Source: Russula earlei (lineage: Eukaryota > Basidiomycota > Agaricomycetes > Russulales > Russulaceae). Taken from it: a stretch of 64,000 nt of DNA. The translations under genes were made by a program, and so were the position numbers. Shown here piece by piece: positions 22,469-34,742 of this stretch (position 1 is the first letter of the stretch; every line of letters starts with the position of its first letter). The stretch is from contig JAGFNK010000123.1 in the NCBI GenBank assembly GCA_025769875.1, forward strand, positions 1 to 64,000, in the 5' to 3' direction. The notes beneath the pieces are model-generated. The model saw only the letters and a program-made list of their open reading frames with translations. It did no database searches and was not told where the DNA came from.

Positions 22469-23163
22469 TCAACGCCTATTCTGGAGTTGGCGGTTGAGGT
22501 TCTGGCGCCAGCGCACATAAATACCCTCCTCCATGGATGGGGCGTACCCACACGACTCGAAGAGGCTAAGTTGATATTGGAAGCTCTCGTTCAACCAGAT
22601 CTGTTCACGAGCTGATCACGGAACCGGATCAAAAAGCGTCGCGGATGAAAGGAAGGGACGCGGCCTTACTTCGTCTAATCATGTCCAAGGCTTCTGCAGG
22701 TCTGAGGCGCCTGGACCACATCACTAGTGCAGCACGGGGTCAAAAGATCGGTGTAAACTTTGGAGGAATCGGGATCATACAATAGGCAGCCATGATAGCA
22801 GCACCCCGCGAGAGGCCGTGTACACCATGAACAAGGACGACACCGCCAGCACGAAGGGCTCGATCAATAAAGCTGCACGCGCGCGGCATCCAAATGAGAA
22901 GATCTTCATAGGGCGAGTCATGGGCTGCGATCCGCAGGTGCTCGATGCCAGACTGTGGGTGTTCTGCGGGGATCTGTTCTTGGCAGACTGAGACGATATG
23001 GGTGATGCGGCGCTCTGTCAAAGAGCGGGTGGATTGTGCAGAGACGATGCTAAAAGGTATGTCGGATCAGCAATCATGGGAGACGTGTGCGTCGAAAAGG
23101 CGACACTGACTTTCCCAAAAAGAGTCTTCCCTCAATGATGACGCTGACGTTCTTGAATCCCAT
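22469..23163 (-). CDS. Dual-specificity phosphatase-like protein lacking the catalytic cysteine
   Basis: Four exons on the minus strand (23163-23111, 23049-22781, 22723-22670, 22611-22469) join with matching phases to 172 residues. The protein has the full DSP order: a strand IIEGRLFLGN, ITHIVSVC, a general-acid loop (AAHDSPYEDLL), the P-loop, AAYLMWSRRLRPAEAL, and a C-terminal FQYQLSLFE...GYAPSMEEGIY segment. The P-loop signature HC-x5-R reads HGVHGLSR: His and Arg remain, but glycine (GGT) stands where the nucleophilic cysteine (TGT) should be. Cysteine-based catalysis should therefore be impossible, making this a candidate pseudophosphatase that could bind phosphorylated partners. The start at 23163 gives a short N-terminus and a further upstream exon is possible. 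Confidence 0.8.
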
Positions 23164-24133
23164 GGCTAAAAGAGCGGAGGAGAGTGGTACAGATTATCGT
23201 GAATGATTGTTTTCGAGGGGAACTTGAGGACGATGAGATGAGAGACATCCGACCTCGTATTTGAAGGATGAGATCAAGTTACGGGCGTTGCTTTGTCCGG
23301 AGGTCTTTCGGCTATATTGAGCTGCCATGATATGTTTCGAACAATTGAACGAGACAGAGGAACCTGAGATCGGAGAGAAGCGGTGTAGGTAGCGAGACAC
23401 AGCCGTGTTGGTTTCGTTCGTTCCTTACAATCTCAATCAAGATGAGATATTACATAATCCGACATCATCTCTCTGGTGGCTGGCCGGCCAGTCACTTTCG
23501 GCTACGGCTGTGAGCCAGGAACCGGTGCAGCTCCTTTCTTTCTCTACACCCCCCGTCCACATAGTTCCTTGTCGGTTCGATCAATATAGCATTTCGTGCA
23601 TGTTGTTCTCCGTAAAACATTTCCGACTGTGGCGGCAGTTTCATTCGTGCCCCATGCAGTGTCTCGCTCAGCACCAATCCCTACGCCAAGGTTCACGACG
23701 CGTGAGGAGTTTGTGGTACTGTAGTTGTGCCATATGGTGCATAAGGTACCTTCTCCTCTGCGCAGGCTCGTGCTGTGTATCGGTCACGACACCGCCCAGG
23801 GATCGGAATGTCGTCTCCGCCCACGTAGGCATGCAACCCCACGCACTCTCTGGCATGCCCCCTCCACGCCCCCCCCCCCCCCCCCCACCATGTGCAGAAC
23901 ATGTTAGATTTGTATGCTTGTGTTGTCAAAGTAGCATGATCGGTGTCGTCAGTGCGTGCCGACCCCACCGTCATGAACGTTTCGGACATTTCCGAGACGG
24001 CCAACACGAGGCAAATCTAGCGTGTGTGATCCTATCAGTATAGAAAACCCCCATCAAGCCTTCCCTCGGACCTAAACTCTCACCCTTTCACAATCATACG
24101 CACCCAATCGCTCTTCATTTCTGAAGAGAAATC
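23164..24133. other. Intergenic between divergent genes, with a C-run
   Basis: This is the shared 5' region of the phosphatase-like gene (-) and the small basic-protein gene (+). It holds an unbroken run of about 18 C near 23870-23887 followed by ACCATG. No gene is supported. Confidence 0.45.
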
Positions 24134-24707
24134 ATGTTCGATATTGACATCGACTGGACCACGGTGCGTGTAACGATCTGCTTATTCGCACGGCACGGCG
24201 CACTGACCAGACGCGGACCTCTCCTAGGAGGAAGATCGCTTGCATCGTCGCCGCAAGGCATCGACAATCCATGGCTGGCTCCGCATGTGGCGTGGAACTC
24301 TCGCTGGAAACGAGAAGATTCGACAGCAAGGCCGTCGCGAGATGAAGGAGGCGCGTGCCTTGCGCACTTCTCGGCGCAAGCACCCGGAGGCTGCTGGTGG
24401 GAGTAGCAACCCGTTCTCATTTTTCCCCTTCGGCAACCGTCGCGCTGCACCAGTTGCAGCACCCGCCCCGCAGCGCCACAGGTCGACTAGCTCCAAACAT
24501 CATCGCGGCGCCAGTCGATCCCACTCTGCCCCACCTCGTCCAACCCCCGCCCAGCGGAAGAGCAGTAGCGGCGCACGGCACGGACATCATCGCGCTGGGC
24601 ACGGGCATGCGCCTGCCAAGCCAGAGCCGACGCGGCATCACAAGTCTCGCTCCTCCAAGAGCAAACCAAGGGAATTCAAGTTGCGTCAATCATCGGGGCG
24701 GCGTTGA
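24134..24707 (+). CDS. Small basic protein, unknown function
   Basis: Two exons are proposed: 24134-24163 (MFDIDIDWTT) and 24228-24707, with a 64-bp intron bounded by GTGCGT and CTCCTAG. The product has 169 residues. The first half (HRRRKASTIHGWLRMWRGTL, then GRREMKEARALR) is amphipathic and charged. The second half is low-complexity, rich in His, Ser, Lys, Arg, Pro and Ala, and includes an NPFSFFPFG patch. The composition suggests a nucleic-acid-associated or intrinsically disordered protein, but I recognise no family. The frame has no stop for 480 bases and the splice phases fit, so a gene is likely though not certain. Confidence 0.55.
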
Positions 24708-26376
24708 CCAACAGGTCCGTCTATAAGTGGAATGCGGATGCCACACGGTTTCCTCGTTGTCCTCATGCTCTGATATCATGAGGGGAGCCTGTCACGATCG
24801 GGCCCTACGTTTACGTGAACTTATGTTTCTATTTTTTTCTCTGTCCGTTTCCCCTGTGTTCTTGTATTATTTTTTTTTACCTGTATCAGCCACTGCAGAA
24901 ACCCATGTACCTTTTTTCGTGGAATGTTTAGAATACGGAATACGGGTGTACATTATATCTTATTGGGTCCTACTCCGTATGATGGGGGGAATAGAACAGA
25001 CTAGCTTGCTCGTTCACTGATGCAAGACTTCTCGAGCTTTGATTAGGGATGATGCTTTGATCTTACTACCATCCCGGAAGGGGAACAACGACGAGGGCGA
25101 GCCATCCGGTTACCTGCACCCTTCGGACGCTTGTCCCGAGCCGAGGCGCTCTTGGCCTATCAAAGCCGATCAAATTAAGCCACATGGATCCGCCTCTCCT
25201 CCATGTCATCACTTAATTCACAAGGTCCGCGGGGCAGTGGATCAGTTGGATATCTACTGAACTGTGATGGCACTTTGGCCCATCTCGTCGGCCCGGTAAA
25301 CAGGAAAGGAAAGACAAAGTTGACATTGAAGGAAGTGACTCGTGTCACGATCAGTTCAAAACACTCCAGTTCGGCTGACAGTTGCCAGCATAAACTAACC
25401 TCAAAGGAAAGGCGCACGATGAAATGCAGGGCGACCTCCAACTCGGCGGTGTGGCGCGATACTGGAATGATGATTTGGTGAATTTGCCAGCAGACATCTG
25501 CCAGAGCGATATTATAATGATACCGCGACATCTGTCGTCGTTTTGATGAAACGTGCGGCATCAGCCCGCCCTCCTCCGCCTCCGACTCTGTCCACAAACG
25601 CTCCAAGCACCTTGCACCGCCGCTTCCCGTCGTAACTCGGCGCATAGGACACAGGGGTCCTCGTCAATGCAGACCACGAGGATCGCAGGCAGTGTGAAAT
25701 AAAAGGAGGCGGGGGGGGAGGAGGTTTCACCTAACGGCCCGGGATAACTTGACAGCAACGCTTTCTTGACCTGACCCTCCTTGGCCCGCCGCCCATAGTT
25801 CCCTTTGCGTGTATGCGTATGGGTCCGCCGGGCGTGGACAATTTTGTCCCAAGGCGAACGATAGGGCGGCGGCGGTCGTGGTTGGTCGCGCGCCCAAGGC
25901 CGCAGTGCGGCATCAGGGTTCCCCTCAAACTGTGTGTTGTCGCATAAACGCCAACGGGCCCTCACATGCCTCACATGACGGCATTCAACGACTAAATTCC
26001 ACGGATGGCACGCGCATTGCGCCCGCAAGTACGAAAGTCCCTCAGAAGCCTCCGGCACGGGGTTTGCCCTGAGCCCGAGCTGAACAACGAACACCACACC
26101 AAGCCATGGGGTGGTGGGGTGGCATGTGCGCGTGCGCAGGACGCCTGCAATTCATTCGCAGAGCCCGCACCCAGCAAGCGGAGGCATCATGGGTCATCCC
26201 CCGTTCTCTCGGACGCTTACGTGCCATCGCAAACCACCGCGGAACGGTGTTTTGGAACAACAAGTCGCCCAGGGATCACCGAGGCGCGGAATTTGATCAC
26301 TGATTAGGACACCATACACAGCAGCAGGGGCGAGGAGGGCACAGCTGGCCGGGCTACGCAGAGCCTTACAGAACCC
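24708..26376. other. 1.7 kb intergenic, convergent
   Basis: No gene is recognised. The minus-strand ORF 25561-26097 (178 codons) overlaps other open frames and has no domain. The stretch separates the small basic-protein gene from the 3' end of TAF4. Confidence 0.45.
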
Positions 26377-27815
26377 TCACCTCACCCAGCCATGCGCGGC
26401 ACCGCGCCCAGCACCGTGGCCCCGCTCCTTTTCCACCACGAACAGGGCATCGCGCAAGGTGACCACACGCCGTGTGTCCTCTTCCCCTTTTGCTGCATTG
26501 GTGGTCTTGCCTGACGTGGACACATACGGCCGCGCCCAGGAGCTTCCTGTCATGGTCGTGGCCGGCGTTGTCACCGGTGCTGTCGTCGTGGCAGGGGCTG
26601 GACTGGCAGCCGGCTTCGGCCTCGTAGGAGGGGCAGGCGTGGCGTTAGACGCGTTCATCCATGCATACTTGCCCGTGCTAAGACCGGCAGCGTGACTTGC
26701 AACGGCGTTCGACATCTTCTTGCGCACATCCTCGGACATGTTCTTAGCGGTCACTCCGGGCCCATCCGCCTTTTTCTTTTTCTTCTTAGGCCCACCTTCG
26801 CCATCTTCGGCTTCCCCGGTCGAGGCGCCTGGCGCATGCGTGGCGAGGGCGGCTGCTTGGGCGGCAGCAAGCTCCTTGCGTTCATGCCGGACGCGCATCT
26901 CTTCTTCGCGCTCCACGCGCTCGAGCGCTGCTAGCTGCTTCGCAACATCACGTCGCACGGACACCCGCCACATAGGGGTTCCATCAACGTATGTGGACGG
27001 CGTACGGTCAAACTGTGACTCTGTGCGATGCGCGCTGGCAGCGGCCATTGCGACGAGGAGGTCGTGCAGCCGCGCTCGTAACGCCAGCGCAACGTAGTTG
27101 ACCGAGTCCTCTGGAACTTTGGGAACCTTGTGTTTCGTCCCAATGGCACGCATAGTAGACCCCAGGAAGCGCGTGTCGAAGTTGGGTGTCGCGGGCTGCT
27201 TTCGCGAGCGATCTTCAAACGGACGATATGCTTGGTGTTGATCTGAGCCACGTTGTAAGGTCTCTTCTTCCGCCTATGATAAGATCAGTCGGGCGCGCAT
27301 AGGAGCGATCAACGGGTGGTAGAGCACGGACTCTCAAATCGACCCCAGCACTTCCTATCGCATCGTTGAGGGTGGCAACATCAGTAGTATCGACCTGACC
27401 TGTCACCTGAGCGGATGGGCGCTGTGCCGCAGCCGTCACGGGACCAGGCGTCTGTGCCTGTGCGGATTGCGCGGGTGGGATGTAGGGTTGATAATGACCA
27501 TATGACGCTTGTGGGTAATGGGAATGCTGGAATTGGGTGTAATACTGTGTCCTAAGGCCAGGTAAGGGGTAGAGGCAAGGGCAAATACGTCGTACATACG
27601 TGGCATGCGCAGACTGTTGCTGTAAGACCGGGTCGATGGGGATTTCTGACGGGATTGGTGGCCCGTAAGATACCAGGTCATGAGAATACGCGACACATAC
27701 GACTCGATGTCCACGCGGTGGGCGTGTATGAGGTCGTAGGAGTTTGCGTCGCTGGGGTCGTTGTCGCGGCAGAGGCTTCTGGCTCTGCCTTGGGGGCGGA
27801 GGACGCTTGGCTCAT
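26377..27815 (-). CDS. TAF4: Transcription initiation factor TFIID subunit 4 (TAF4)
   Basis: Four minus-strand exons (27815-27701, 27645-27596, 27544-27332, 27273-26377) give 424 residues. The N-terminus (MSQASSAPKAEPEAS) and following segment are Gln/Pro/Thr-rich. The conserved TAF4 C-terminal domain starts at VATLNDAIGSAGVDLR (the histone-fold helix pair that dimerises with TAF12) and continues through a long basic/acidic helix (KKKKKK near the middle), ending ITLRD-type sequence VTLRDALFVVEKERGHGAG, a TAF4 hallmark. Introns are 51-58 bp and phases agree at all junctions. TAF4 is a core scaffold subunit of TFIID in RNA polymerase II initiation. At 424 residues it is shorter than animal TAF4 but fits fungal forms. 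The second intron placement (27545-27595) is less certain than the others. Confidence 0.88.
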
Positions 27816-30788
27816 CGTAATTCGATATGTGAGTTGAGGGATGTACACGCCCTGTCCGGTGCGTTCTGCTCGAGCGACACAAGCGCGACAGAAAGTCAAC
27901 TTTTGGAGTTGAATCCGAGTTCAATTCTGTGAAAGGCGGAGGCAGGCGCGAGTCTAGGACAGACACAGTTGGTACGGATAGCTTGGAGGGAGCAACAAGC
28001 ACTACGAGGTGGCCAGGGACCTTATCTCGCATATATCGGGGTCCCGTTAACGACCCCGCCGGTTCCTGGGTCGGGTCGGGTCGGCCTAAGCCAACATCGG
28101 CGTCTAGCCTGGCCAGAGCTGCCCCGTCAATCGCTTACTGGGACGTCAAAGTCTTTCGCCATGCCGGATCATCCACATCTTTAGATGGACGGCCTTTCCT
28201 TTGGGACAGGAGAACAGATCCGAGAATCGAATCGTGCCTGCCATGCTTGAGCTCCTCAGCTTTAGTTCTTTCTACGGACTCAACGCAGCCTTGACGACCA
28301 CAGTTAAGAAGCGCAGTTCTCTCTGCCGATTCGCCTTTGAGCTTAATCCGTCCAGGAGATCAGGCTGTTCATTCCATTGCACGAGGATTCTCTCTGCATA
28401 TGCCTTCCAACCCGGAACATGTACAGCCGAGAGCGGTCAAAGTCACCCGTCGTGAATCACACCGCGTTTTTTTTTCTCGCTCCCGCAGCTGGCGCCTGTC
28501 CCATTAAACGGAGCGAGCTCCCTCTTCGTGCACGTAAACCGGTGTTTCAAAATACGGCCAACATCACTTCCCGGTTTTCACTTCTAAGCGGTAACAAGCT
28601 CTCCACATCTGCTTCCCTTCCGATCATTCTCGACATCTGATGTGTGCAACGAGTACAAAATAGTGGCTATTCATTCCATCCCTTGGTTGTACTCCATCGT
28701 CACCGGAACTTTGTAGGGCGCCAGGAGGTAGACCTGACCCTAATTCCCGTTGCCACGATCCTCCAGGTCTGGATTGCTTCCGGAAGTGCAAGGACCTCCA
28801 AACCTTGTATAATCCTCCAATGAATCAAATCGATAGGAATTCAACCACATGGTGGGGAAGACACATCGACAACCGTCCGGACAGATGTCGATTTCAGACG
28901 TGTTTCACGAACAACTACGACTTTGAGCAACAAGGTCTATTTGCCTTGACACAGCATGCACTCTTGTCGAGTCAGACTGGTCAAGGTTCGCGTGTTGGCA
29001 ACGGGGGCGTCCAGTGACCCCTATCGTTCGACAATTGTTTTCCCCGCAACTCCCATGGCCCATGTGTCTACGTCAATGGGCATAACAACAGCTTCTGCAT
29101 CAAAGATGCCCCCTGTGAACCGCAGCAGGCATCTTATCACGAATCTCGCGCAACCGCCTGGCATGCGTCACGTCAGCGCTGGCCTTGAAACAGGGATGAC
29201 AGTACTGTACCACGTGTACTTCCAAAACCTGCACCGGTTGCTAGCGAAAGGTTGCCATTGCCAATGCAATGGTCGGGCACATGGCATGCAAAGGAAGGCG
29301 CCGGATACGACTCTGGACACATCCTGTGTAAAGTTTGGATATACACACGGCGCGACGTAACAGGAATGATATGGAGCTTGAGACACGTCGTCGCGCAGCT
29401 CCAAAAAGCTCCGTTTCACGATGCCATTTTCATCCGTCATGCGATGAAAACGTTTGTGGTACCTGGCGCCTATGCGAGTTCATCGCTGTGCGTTGAAGTC
29501 ACTGCAAAACGTATATCTTAAACGCGCAACAGTCTAGACATCGCAAGTTTCGTAGCCTGATTCAGCAGGATGTTGGTCTTCCGACCATGTCGGAACGGAC
29601 AATGCGCTGCGACATTGAGAGAAGATACCTTGCAGTTGCCCGTATGCAACAGCTCAGTATCGAGCCACAGCCTTCGGTAGAATGCAATAAAGCGCTCGCT
29701 GAGACGGAAACCGTTGAACGCCTTGAATCTGAAAATGAAAATATGGCGATTAGCGAAAACAAGAGAACCCGAGTCTGTACAGGGTTAGGCTGGTAAGACA
29801 GTACTACCCCGACTCCACGACCACTGAACACGAGAGGGTTGTTTGTGTGCTAGATAGGGCGTAGATATCGGGGCTACCATGTTCCCGAAGACGTTTGTCG
29901 GTCGAGACTCGGCTCTGGCAGCCTTCAATGGGGCTCGTGGTAGGAGGGACTAGGCTTATCGGGTTATCGGTCAAATCCAAGCCTCAATCAAACTGTGCCT
30001 CGGAAATTGCCCATCCCAGATCCTGGCTGATATCTTCACATCTTGTAATGTTGTCCTCCTACGATTTGATGACTTTTCCTTATCGCATAACACCACACCA
30101 CACCGAGCCATCCGATCGACCTCAGTGCAGAGGGGAATCATGGATTGGCAATGGTGACAGAACTAGACACTACTATCGAGTGTGCTGCGATTTTAAGTCC
30201 CGATTGTCGGAATTGCAGGAGTGAGCCAGGATTGGCAGTCTTTCCTCACTGGGCGCAGTTGCGGTGATGTGGCGTACCCCGGCGATATAGGCCTTCTTTG
30301 CCCGTTTTCTTTGGTCACTGAGTGACTGAAGAGGGGGCGATGCCTGGATTTTAAGAAATAGCGGTCACGGAGCCGTGGGTAGGCAACTCTCATGAATGAC
30401 AGTGAACACTTATATACAGAGATGGTGTGATAGTGAGGTGAGGACATTACAGACGAGAGTCAGTCATTGTCACTGACACAAGCAGACACGACGTGTGTGG
30501 CATGTTCACGATGCTGAGGGGTTGGGACGTAAAATATTTCGAGTCGTGCGGGCGTGACTTGATGACATAAGGAGCGCGTGGGCATGTGGGAAAACCTTAC
30601 GAGATTTTGCGCGGAAGGGGTTAACACGTTCTGCCCAACCCTCAGTTCTTTTCTTCGTCCTCTTCCATCTATTCCTCTCCCTCGACCCTTATAAGTAAGT
30701 CGCCAACGTGTCACCGTTGCCCTATTCAACGCAGGGCTAAAGGCTTGCCCCACGTTTCGGTGTAGCCCTTTTCATTTCGAAGTGAAAA
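27816..30788. other. 3 kb between divergent TAF4 and tubulin genes
   Basis: No gene is supported; ORFs of 60-134 codons lack domains. The right end carries a plausible promoter for the first alpha-tubulin, with a TATA-like ccttataagtaag near 30689. Confidence 0.45.
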
Positions 30789-32525
30789 ATGCGTGAAGTC
30801 ATTTCTGTTCATGTTGGCCAGGCCGGTGTGCAGATTGGCAATGCTTGTTGTAAGTTTTTAACGTTCATATTAGCTAGACGCAACGTTGTGTCTCGGCTTA
30901 AAATTGACGCGTTTTTCTCTTTTCTCTTTTTTTCCGATCCGTGCATTGCCACTGCCATCATTCGTTCTACTCACCTACTTAACAGGGGAGCTCTACACCA
31001 TCGAACATGGTTTAAGTGTGCGTGCCACCATCCAGTCCTCTTTACGCGTTACCTTGATGCATTTTTACAGCCCGATGGTCGCCTCGAAAATACACCAGTG
31101 GCACACAACGCGGAGGGTTTCAGCACGTTCTTCTCAGAGACTTCGTCGGGCAAGCACGTTCCGCGGTCGCTTTACATTGATCTCGAGCCGAACGTCGTCG
31201 ACGAGGTGCGCACCGGCAAATATCGCAGCCTTTTCCACCCGGAAACGATGATCACTGGTAAAGAAGATGCCGCATCCAACTGTCAGTTCCATATTTTTTC
31301 CACGTGTATATCTGACTGACTGTTGTTAGATGCACGGGGCCACTACACGATTGGGAAGGAACAGATTGACAATGTGATGGACAGAGTCCGGCGTCTGGCT
31401 GACAACTGTTCCGGCCTTCAGGGCTTCTTTGTCTTTCATTCCTTCGGTGGTGGCACAGGCTCTGGTCTTGGTGCGCTCATCCTCGAGCGGCTCTCCACAG
31501 ACTACGGCAAGAAAAGCAAGCTTGAGTTCAGTGTCTACCCTGCGCCAACACTCGCAAACTCCGTTGTAGAGCCATACAACTCGGTTCTCACCACACACAC
31601 CACTCTCGAGCATTCTGACTGTTCCTTTATGGTATTCTTGTTTCCTTCTGATCGCCATCATCACGCTGATCTCAATTGCGAAGGTCGATAATGAGGCCAT
31701 TTACGACATCTGCAAAAAGAGCCTTGGCATCTCGTCTCCCAGTTTCACGAATCTGAACCGCCTTATCGCACAAGTCGTATCGTCGATTACGGCATCCCTT
31801 CGTTTCGACGGTTCTCTAAACGTTGATTTGAACGAATTCCAGACTAACCTTGTTCCGTGAGTGGTGTAACTTTCGTTACATCTAGCAGGTTGGCTGAACA
31901 TGCATGCAGCTTCCCCCGCATCCACTTCCCTCTTGCGACACTTGCTCCTATTGTCTCCGCGGAGAAGGCTCATCACGAGCAGAACACCGTCGCGGACATG
32001 ACTTTCTCATGTTTTGAAACCGGTAACCAAATGGTCAAGTGCGACCCTCGAGAGGGTAAATACAGTAAGTGAGGTCTGCAAGTGGAAATTTTCAGCAACT
32101 TACCCATGTGTGAAGTGGCTTGTGCTCTGTTATATCGTGGGGATGTCGTGCCCAAGGATGTCAATGCAGCCGTGTCATATGTCAAGACAAAGAGGACGAT
32201 CCAGTTTGTTGATTGGTGCCCCACCGGCTTCAAGATTGGAATTTGCAATGAGCCCCCCTCACACGTTCCGGATGGCGATCTTGCCAAGGTTGCGCGAAGT
32301 ATGTGCATGCTGTCCAACACTACAGCTATCTCCTCGGCATGGAGTCGTTTAGATCACAAATTCGACCTGCTCTACTCGAAGCGGGCATTCGTTCACTGGT
32401 ACGTCGGTGAGGGGATGGAGGAAGGTGAGTTCAGCGAAGCGCGTGAGGACCTCGCCGCGCTTGAAAAGGATTATGAGGAGGTTGGGATTGACTCGGCTGA
32501 TGTTGAGGAGGCTGGCGAGTATTAA
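30789..32525 (+). CDS. TUB1: Alpha-tubulin, paralogue A (7 exons)
   Basis: Exons 30789-30849, 30986-31017, 31071-31281, 31330-31631, 31684-31856, 31910-32064 and 32116-32525 join to 447 residues. Recognised motifs are the start [20 protein letters not shown], the GTP-binding GGGTGSG loop, the alpha-specific [11 protein letters not shown] that holds the catalytic glutamate activating GTP in beta-tubulin, and CPTGFK. The acidic tail ends in EEAGEY, a terminal tyrosine as in alpha-tubulins. It forms the alpha/beta heterodimer of microtubules. A second alpha-tubulin begins only 278 bp downstream on the same strand. All six introns fall at the same coding positions as six of the eleven introns of that neighbour; the last 410 bases are intronless. 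Confidence 0.96.
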
Positions 32526-32803
32526 GGCTTTCATTGGGTTTCTTTACGATCATGTTTGATGTCTGCCTGACCCGCTTTTCCATGCCATGTTAGCCTTAGT
32601 TTTCATTTTCAATCCGTTATCCCCTTACTATACCACTTATCAGCCTCGTAAATGGGGTTATCGATATTTCATCACGATCAATTTAAGGGAAGTTCCACGA
32701 CCTGTTTGGCATTGTTTTGGTTTTTGTCTCTGGGTCATTTTGTCAGACACGAGACAGCGCCTGTCCTGCTCAAGCACACCGAACGCCCCAACAAGACGTA
32801 ACA

Positions 32804-34742
32804 ATGAGGGAGGTCATCTCCGTTCATGTCGGTCAAGCTGGCGTTCAGATCGGGAACGCCTGCTGTGAGCGACTCGTTTTACTCTATCTGTCGCGTGCTT
32901 ACCGCTTCGCAAAGGGGAACTTTACACTCTCGAACACGGTCTCAGTGTATGTATAACGTGTGTATACCTTTGGCAGAAAGTGCTCATCGCCCGTAGCTTG
33001 ATGGACGCGTAGAACGAAGCGCAGGCGAACAACACATTGGCCACTCAACGTTCTTCTCAGAGACGGGCGCGGGCAAGTATGTCCCTCGCTCGCTTTATGT
33101 GGATCTAGAGCCTGGCGTTATCAACGAGGTCAAGACCGGTCCGATGCGCTCGCTCTTCCATCCTGAGAGTATGATCACTGGGAAGGAAGACGCCGCGAAC
33201 AACTGTACACCTTCCGTCTTATCTACGTTTTGCAGTGGTGCTGACGAGCGAGGCGCGTACGTCTGCCGTAGATGCGCGCGGTCACTACACTGTTGGCAAG
33301 GAGCTTATCGACCCGACTATGGACACGATCCGCCGGCTTGCCGACAACTGCGGTGGTCTCCAGGGTTTCTTCGTCTTCCACTCCTTCGGTGGCGGCACTG
33401 GATCCGGCTTTGGTGCGCTCCTGCTTGAGCGTCTCTCAACAGACTACGGCAAGAAGTCGAAGCTCGAATTTTGCGTGTATCCCGCGCCTCAATTGTCTTC
33501 TTCGGTTGTTGAGCCATACAACTCGGTGCTCACAACTCACACAACACTTGAGCATGCAGATTGCTCCTTTATGGTGCGTATTTTCTGGTCGTTTTCTGGT
33601 ACGATTTTGATGACGGCTGCGCAGGTGGACAATGAGGCTATCTACGATATATGCAAACATCGTCTCAATGTCTCGCAGCCGAGCTTCACGAACCTGAACC
33701 GGTTGATCGCGCAGGTCGTCTCATCCATCACCGCCTCCCTCCGCTTCGATGGTTCCCTCAACGTCGACCTCACTGAGTTCCAGACCAACCTTGTCCCGTA
33801 AGTCATTTGTTTCCTTTCGCCCCGGCAACCTGATTCTCTAAGTGTCCTTTGACAGCTTCCCTCGCATTCATTTCCCTCTCGCTACTTATGCCCCTCTCCT
33901 TTCTGCAGAGAAGGCATCACACGAACAGAATACCGTGGCAGAAATGACGTTCGCCTGCTTCGAGAATGGCACCCAAATGGTAAACCTCGTTCTGTCGCCT
34001 CTTTATTTCATCTTTTGAGTGTCTCGCGAATAGGTAAAATGTGATCCAAAGGACGGAAAATACAGTGAGTGCGATTCCCGCTTACGGTTTTATGCATGAT
34101 TTTCATAGCCTGAATTCTCATAGTGGCCGTGTGTCTGCTTTACCGTGGCGACGTTGTACCCAAGGACACATCGGCCGCAGTAGCTAGTATAAAAACAAAG
34201 CGCACGATCCAGTTTGTTGATTGGTGTCCTACTGGTTTCAAGGTGGGGTGGATCTTGCTCCTCTGGATGACATGTGCTGATGCTTATATAGCTCGGGATT
34301 TGCCACGAACCTGCGGCTGTCGTCCCTGGTGGTGACCTCGCGAAGACTTCGCGTAGCTTGTGCATGCTGTCGAAGTGAGCATTCATTCAATCCCAGTAGA
34401 CTTGTGGTTATTGACATGATTTAGTACCACTGCCATCGGCGCCGCATGGCACCGTCTCGGTGCGTGTGTTTGTACGGTGACCCCTCATCTCGCTCTTAGC
34501 ACCGCCACATTCTTTTTAGATCACAAATTCGACCTGATGTACTCGAAACGTGCATTTGTGCACTGGTATGTTGGTGAGGGCATGGAAGAGGTGTGTTTCT
34601 AACCATGCCCATCCTTGTGCATCCGACTGAATGCTTGTAGGGTGAATTCTCTGAGGCTCGCGAAGATCTTGCTGCCCTCGAACGCGACTATGAGGAGGTT
34701 GGCACCGATTCTGCCGATGCTGAAGAAGAAGGCGAATATTAG
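32804..34742 (+). CDS. TUB1: Alpha-tubulin, paralogue B (12 exons)
   Basis: Exons are 32804-32864, 32915-32946, 32997-33204, 33272-33573, 33625-33797, 33856-33979, 34034-34064, 34124-34242, 34292-34374, 34425-34459, 34520-34590 and 34641-34742, giving 446 residues. Same motifs as the upstream copy: [37 protein letters not shown] and the tail EEEGEY. It differs most near residues 32-50 (SLDGRVERS... against SPDGRLENT...) and has one codon fewer there. The gene keeps five introns absent from copy A (after coding positions 900, 1050, 1133, 1168 and 1239). Small exons of 31, 32 and 35 nt are present. Which copy is the main vegetative tubulin cannot be told from sequence. Confidence 0.96.

Noticed and set aside
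23868..23887. C homopolymer as a regulatory element
   Set aside because: Simple repeat; length is likely uncertain in sequencing.
25561..26097. 178-codon minus-strand ORF
   Set aside because: No recognisable motif and overlapping alternative frames.
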